Shown here piece by piece: positions 45,779 through 46,565 of a DNA stretch of 46,565 nt (its first letter is position 1; every line of letters starts with the position of its first letter). Source of the stretch: Clostridiales bacterium (GTDB taxonomy: Bacteria > Bacillota > Clostridia > Christensenellales > Pumilibacteraceae); the NCBI GenBank assembly GCA_022511445.1, contig JAFLVE010000110.1, positions 1 to 46,565 on the forward strand. The letters run 5' to 3'. The notes under the pieces were generated by a model. That model made no database searches. It saw only the letters and a program-made list of their open reading frames with translations, and had not been told where the DNA came from. The translations under genes and the position numbers were made by a program.

Positions 45779-46565
45779 TTATGCGGGAATTTTTTCCAAA
45801 GATTGCTCGGTCGATTCGCTTTTTTGCGCTGCGTCTTCAGCCATATTCGCCTCCGCTTTTGCGGCGCGAAGGCTCGATTCGCGCTCCCTTATAGCCTGCT
45901 CTCTCGCCTCGGACGGAACTATGGTAAACACCTTTTTCTCAACGCCGACCTCGTCCTCGGCGAAAGCGAGCTTACGAAGCTCCTCGATATTTTTATCGAA
46001 TTTTTTGCGGTTTATCTTTTCGAGCTTGGTGACGAATATGCCGTCGTGGAGCGTTTTGTCCACGTCCTCTTTGTCGTAACGCAATTCCTCAAACAGCTTT
46101 TCGCCCGGTCTCAAGCCTGAAATGACGATTTGTATATCCTCGTTGGGAACGTAGCCGTTAAGGCGGATAAGACTGCAAGCAAGGTCGTAGATATACACGG
46201 GCTCGCCCATGTCGAGCACGAAAACCTCGCCGCTCGAGGCGAGCGCGCCCGTCTGCAAAACAAGCCTTACCGCCTCGGGAATGGTCATAAAATAACGTTT
46301 TATGTTTCTGTCGGTGACCGTAACGGGTCCGCCGTCGTGAATCTGCTGTAGGAACGTGGGGATAACCGAGCCGCTCGAGCCGAGAACGTTACCGAATCTT
46401 ACCGCCGCCATAAGCATGGGGCTGTCCGCCGCGCGGGTCTGGACGAGCATTTCCGCAAGGCGTTTGGAGGCGCCCATTACGTTGGCGGGATTGACCGCTT
46501 TGTCCGTCGAAATCAAAACAAACCGCTTTACGCCCGCTTTTAGGCACTGCTCTATCACATTTTTG
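45779..46565 (-). CDS. CapD/FlaA1-type nucleotide-sugar dehydratase, C-terminal part (runs off window)
   Basis: The C-terminal half of a membrane-type UDP-N-acetylglucosamine 4,6-dehydratase, used for capsule or surface polysaccharide. The frame stays open to the window edge, so the N-terminal helices and nucleotide-binding motif lie outside. The visible part has LISTDKAVNPANVMGASKRLAE, the active-site helix of this family. It is followed by VRFGNVLGSSGSVIPTFL, RYFMTIPEAVRLVLQ, GEVFVLDMGEPVYIYDLA and GLRPGEKLFEEL. The last 60 residues are an acidic, poorly conserved tail. The stop is 69 bases before uppP; a GTG at 46558 is not a start. Confidence 0.9.
   Translation of the reverse strand, partial: KNVIEQCLKAGVKRFVLISTDKAVNPANVMGASKRLAEMLVQTRAADSPMLMAAVRFGNVLGSSGSVIPTFLQQIHDGGPVTVTDRNIKRYFMTIPEAVRLVLQTGALASSGEVFVLDMGEPVYIYDLACSLIRLNGYVPNEDIQIVISGLRPGEKLFEELRYDKEDVDKTLHDGIFVTKLEKINRKKFDKNIEELRKLAFAEDEVGVEKKVFTIVPSEAREQAIRERESSLRAAKAEANMAEDAAQKSESTEQSLEKIPA

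Overview
The window is one contiguous piece of a bacterial chromosome of fairly even, moderate GC content. Genes are closely packed on both strands, with strong AGGAGG-type ribosome binding sites, TTGACA/TATAAT promoters and simple hairpin-plus-T terminators. The content suggests a Gram-positive, anaerobe-type Bacillota, most like an uncultured Clostridia lineage: a CwlD-like amidase, a DegV protein, a YkvI-type transporter, a BspA-type LRR protein, lipoproteins and a full diaminopimelate branch. This placement is inference; there is no rRNA in the window. No prophage, insertion sequence, CRISPR array or rRNA operon was seen.

Layout. 1-1.6 kb: the 5' part of valS and a small four-helix membrane protein. 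1.7-4.5 kb: an SsuABC/NMT1-type ABC importer with a structured leader and an extra 51-residue ORF between the ATPase and permease genes. 4.5-9.9 kb, minus strand: a YkvI-type transporter, then three genes of unknown role (HEAT-like, TPR with an acidic tract, DUF624-like membrane protein). 9.9-14.4 kb: an M20 amidohydrolase divergent from asd-dapA-dapB and a Nudix gene, which make diaminopimelate and lysine from aspartate semialdehyde. 14.4-20 kb, minus strand: a GH95-like glycosidase and a large membrane protein with a decayed M28 peptidase domain. 20-23.7 kb: a WYL regulator, a small ORF, a probable independent small RNA, a zinc-ribbon LRR protein and tRNA-Leu(CAA). 23.8-29.6 kb: argC-argB-argD, then argF with an overlapping GNAT acetyltransferase, then DegV. 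29.7-34.5 kb, minus strand: tkt, yfbR and a DUF4177 protein, and a phosphohexomutase whose leader holds an 84-base tandem structured repeat. 34.6-41.4 kb, minus strand: a seven-gene aromatic operon (tyrA-aroC-aroB-aroA-aroE-aroQ and a shikimate kinase fused to a HAD phosphatase). 41.4-46.6 kb, minus strand: cell-envelope genes (CwlD-like amidase, M1 lipoprotein peptidase, Ddl, UppP and a truncated nucleotide-sugar dehydratase).

The genes form a biosynthetic and cell-wall neighbourhood. The aspartate branch feeds peptidoglycan through diaminopimelate, and Ddl, UppP and the amidase act on the same wall. The aromatic operon covers every step from DAHP to chorismate plus prephenate dehydrogenase; only DAHP synthase is missing here. 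The arginine block lacks argA/argJ and argG/argH, and the GNAT gene translationally coupled to argF is a possible stand-in for the acetylation step.

The points most worth a second look are the tandem leader element of the phosphohexomutase gene, the shikimate kinase-HAD fusion, the M28-like membrane protein lacking its metal ligands, the ABC-importer micro-ORF, the independent small RNA at 21.5 kb, the hairpin covering the ddl start codon, and the GH95 protein that appears to lack its catalytic acid.
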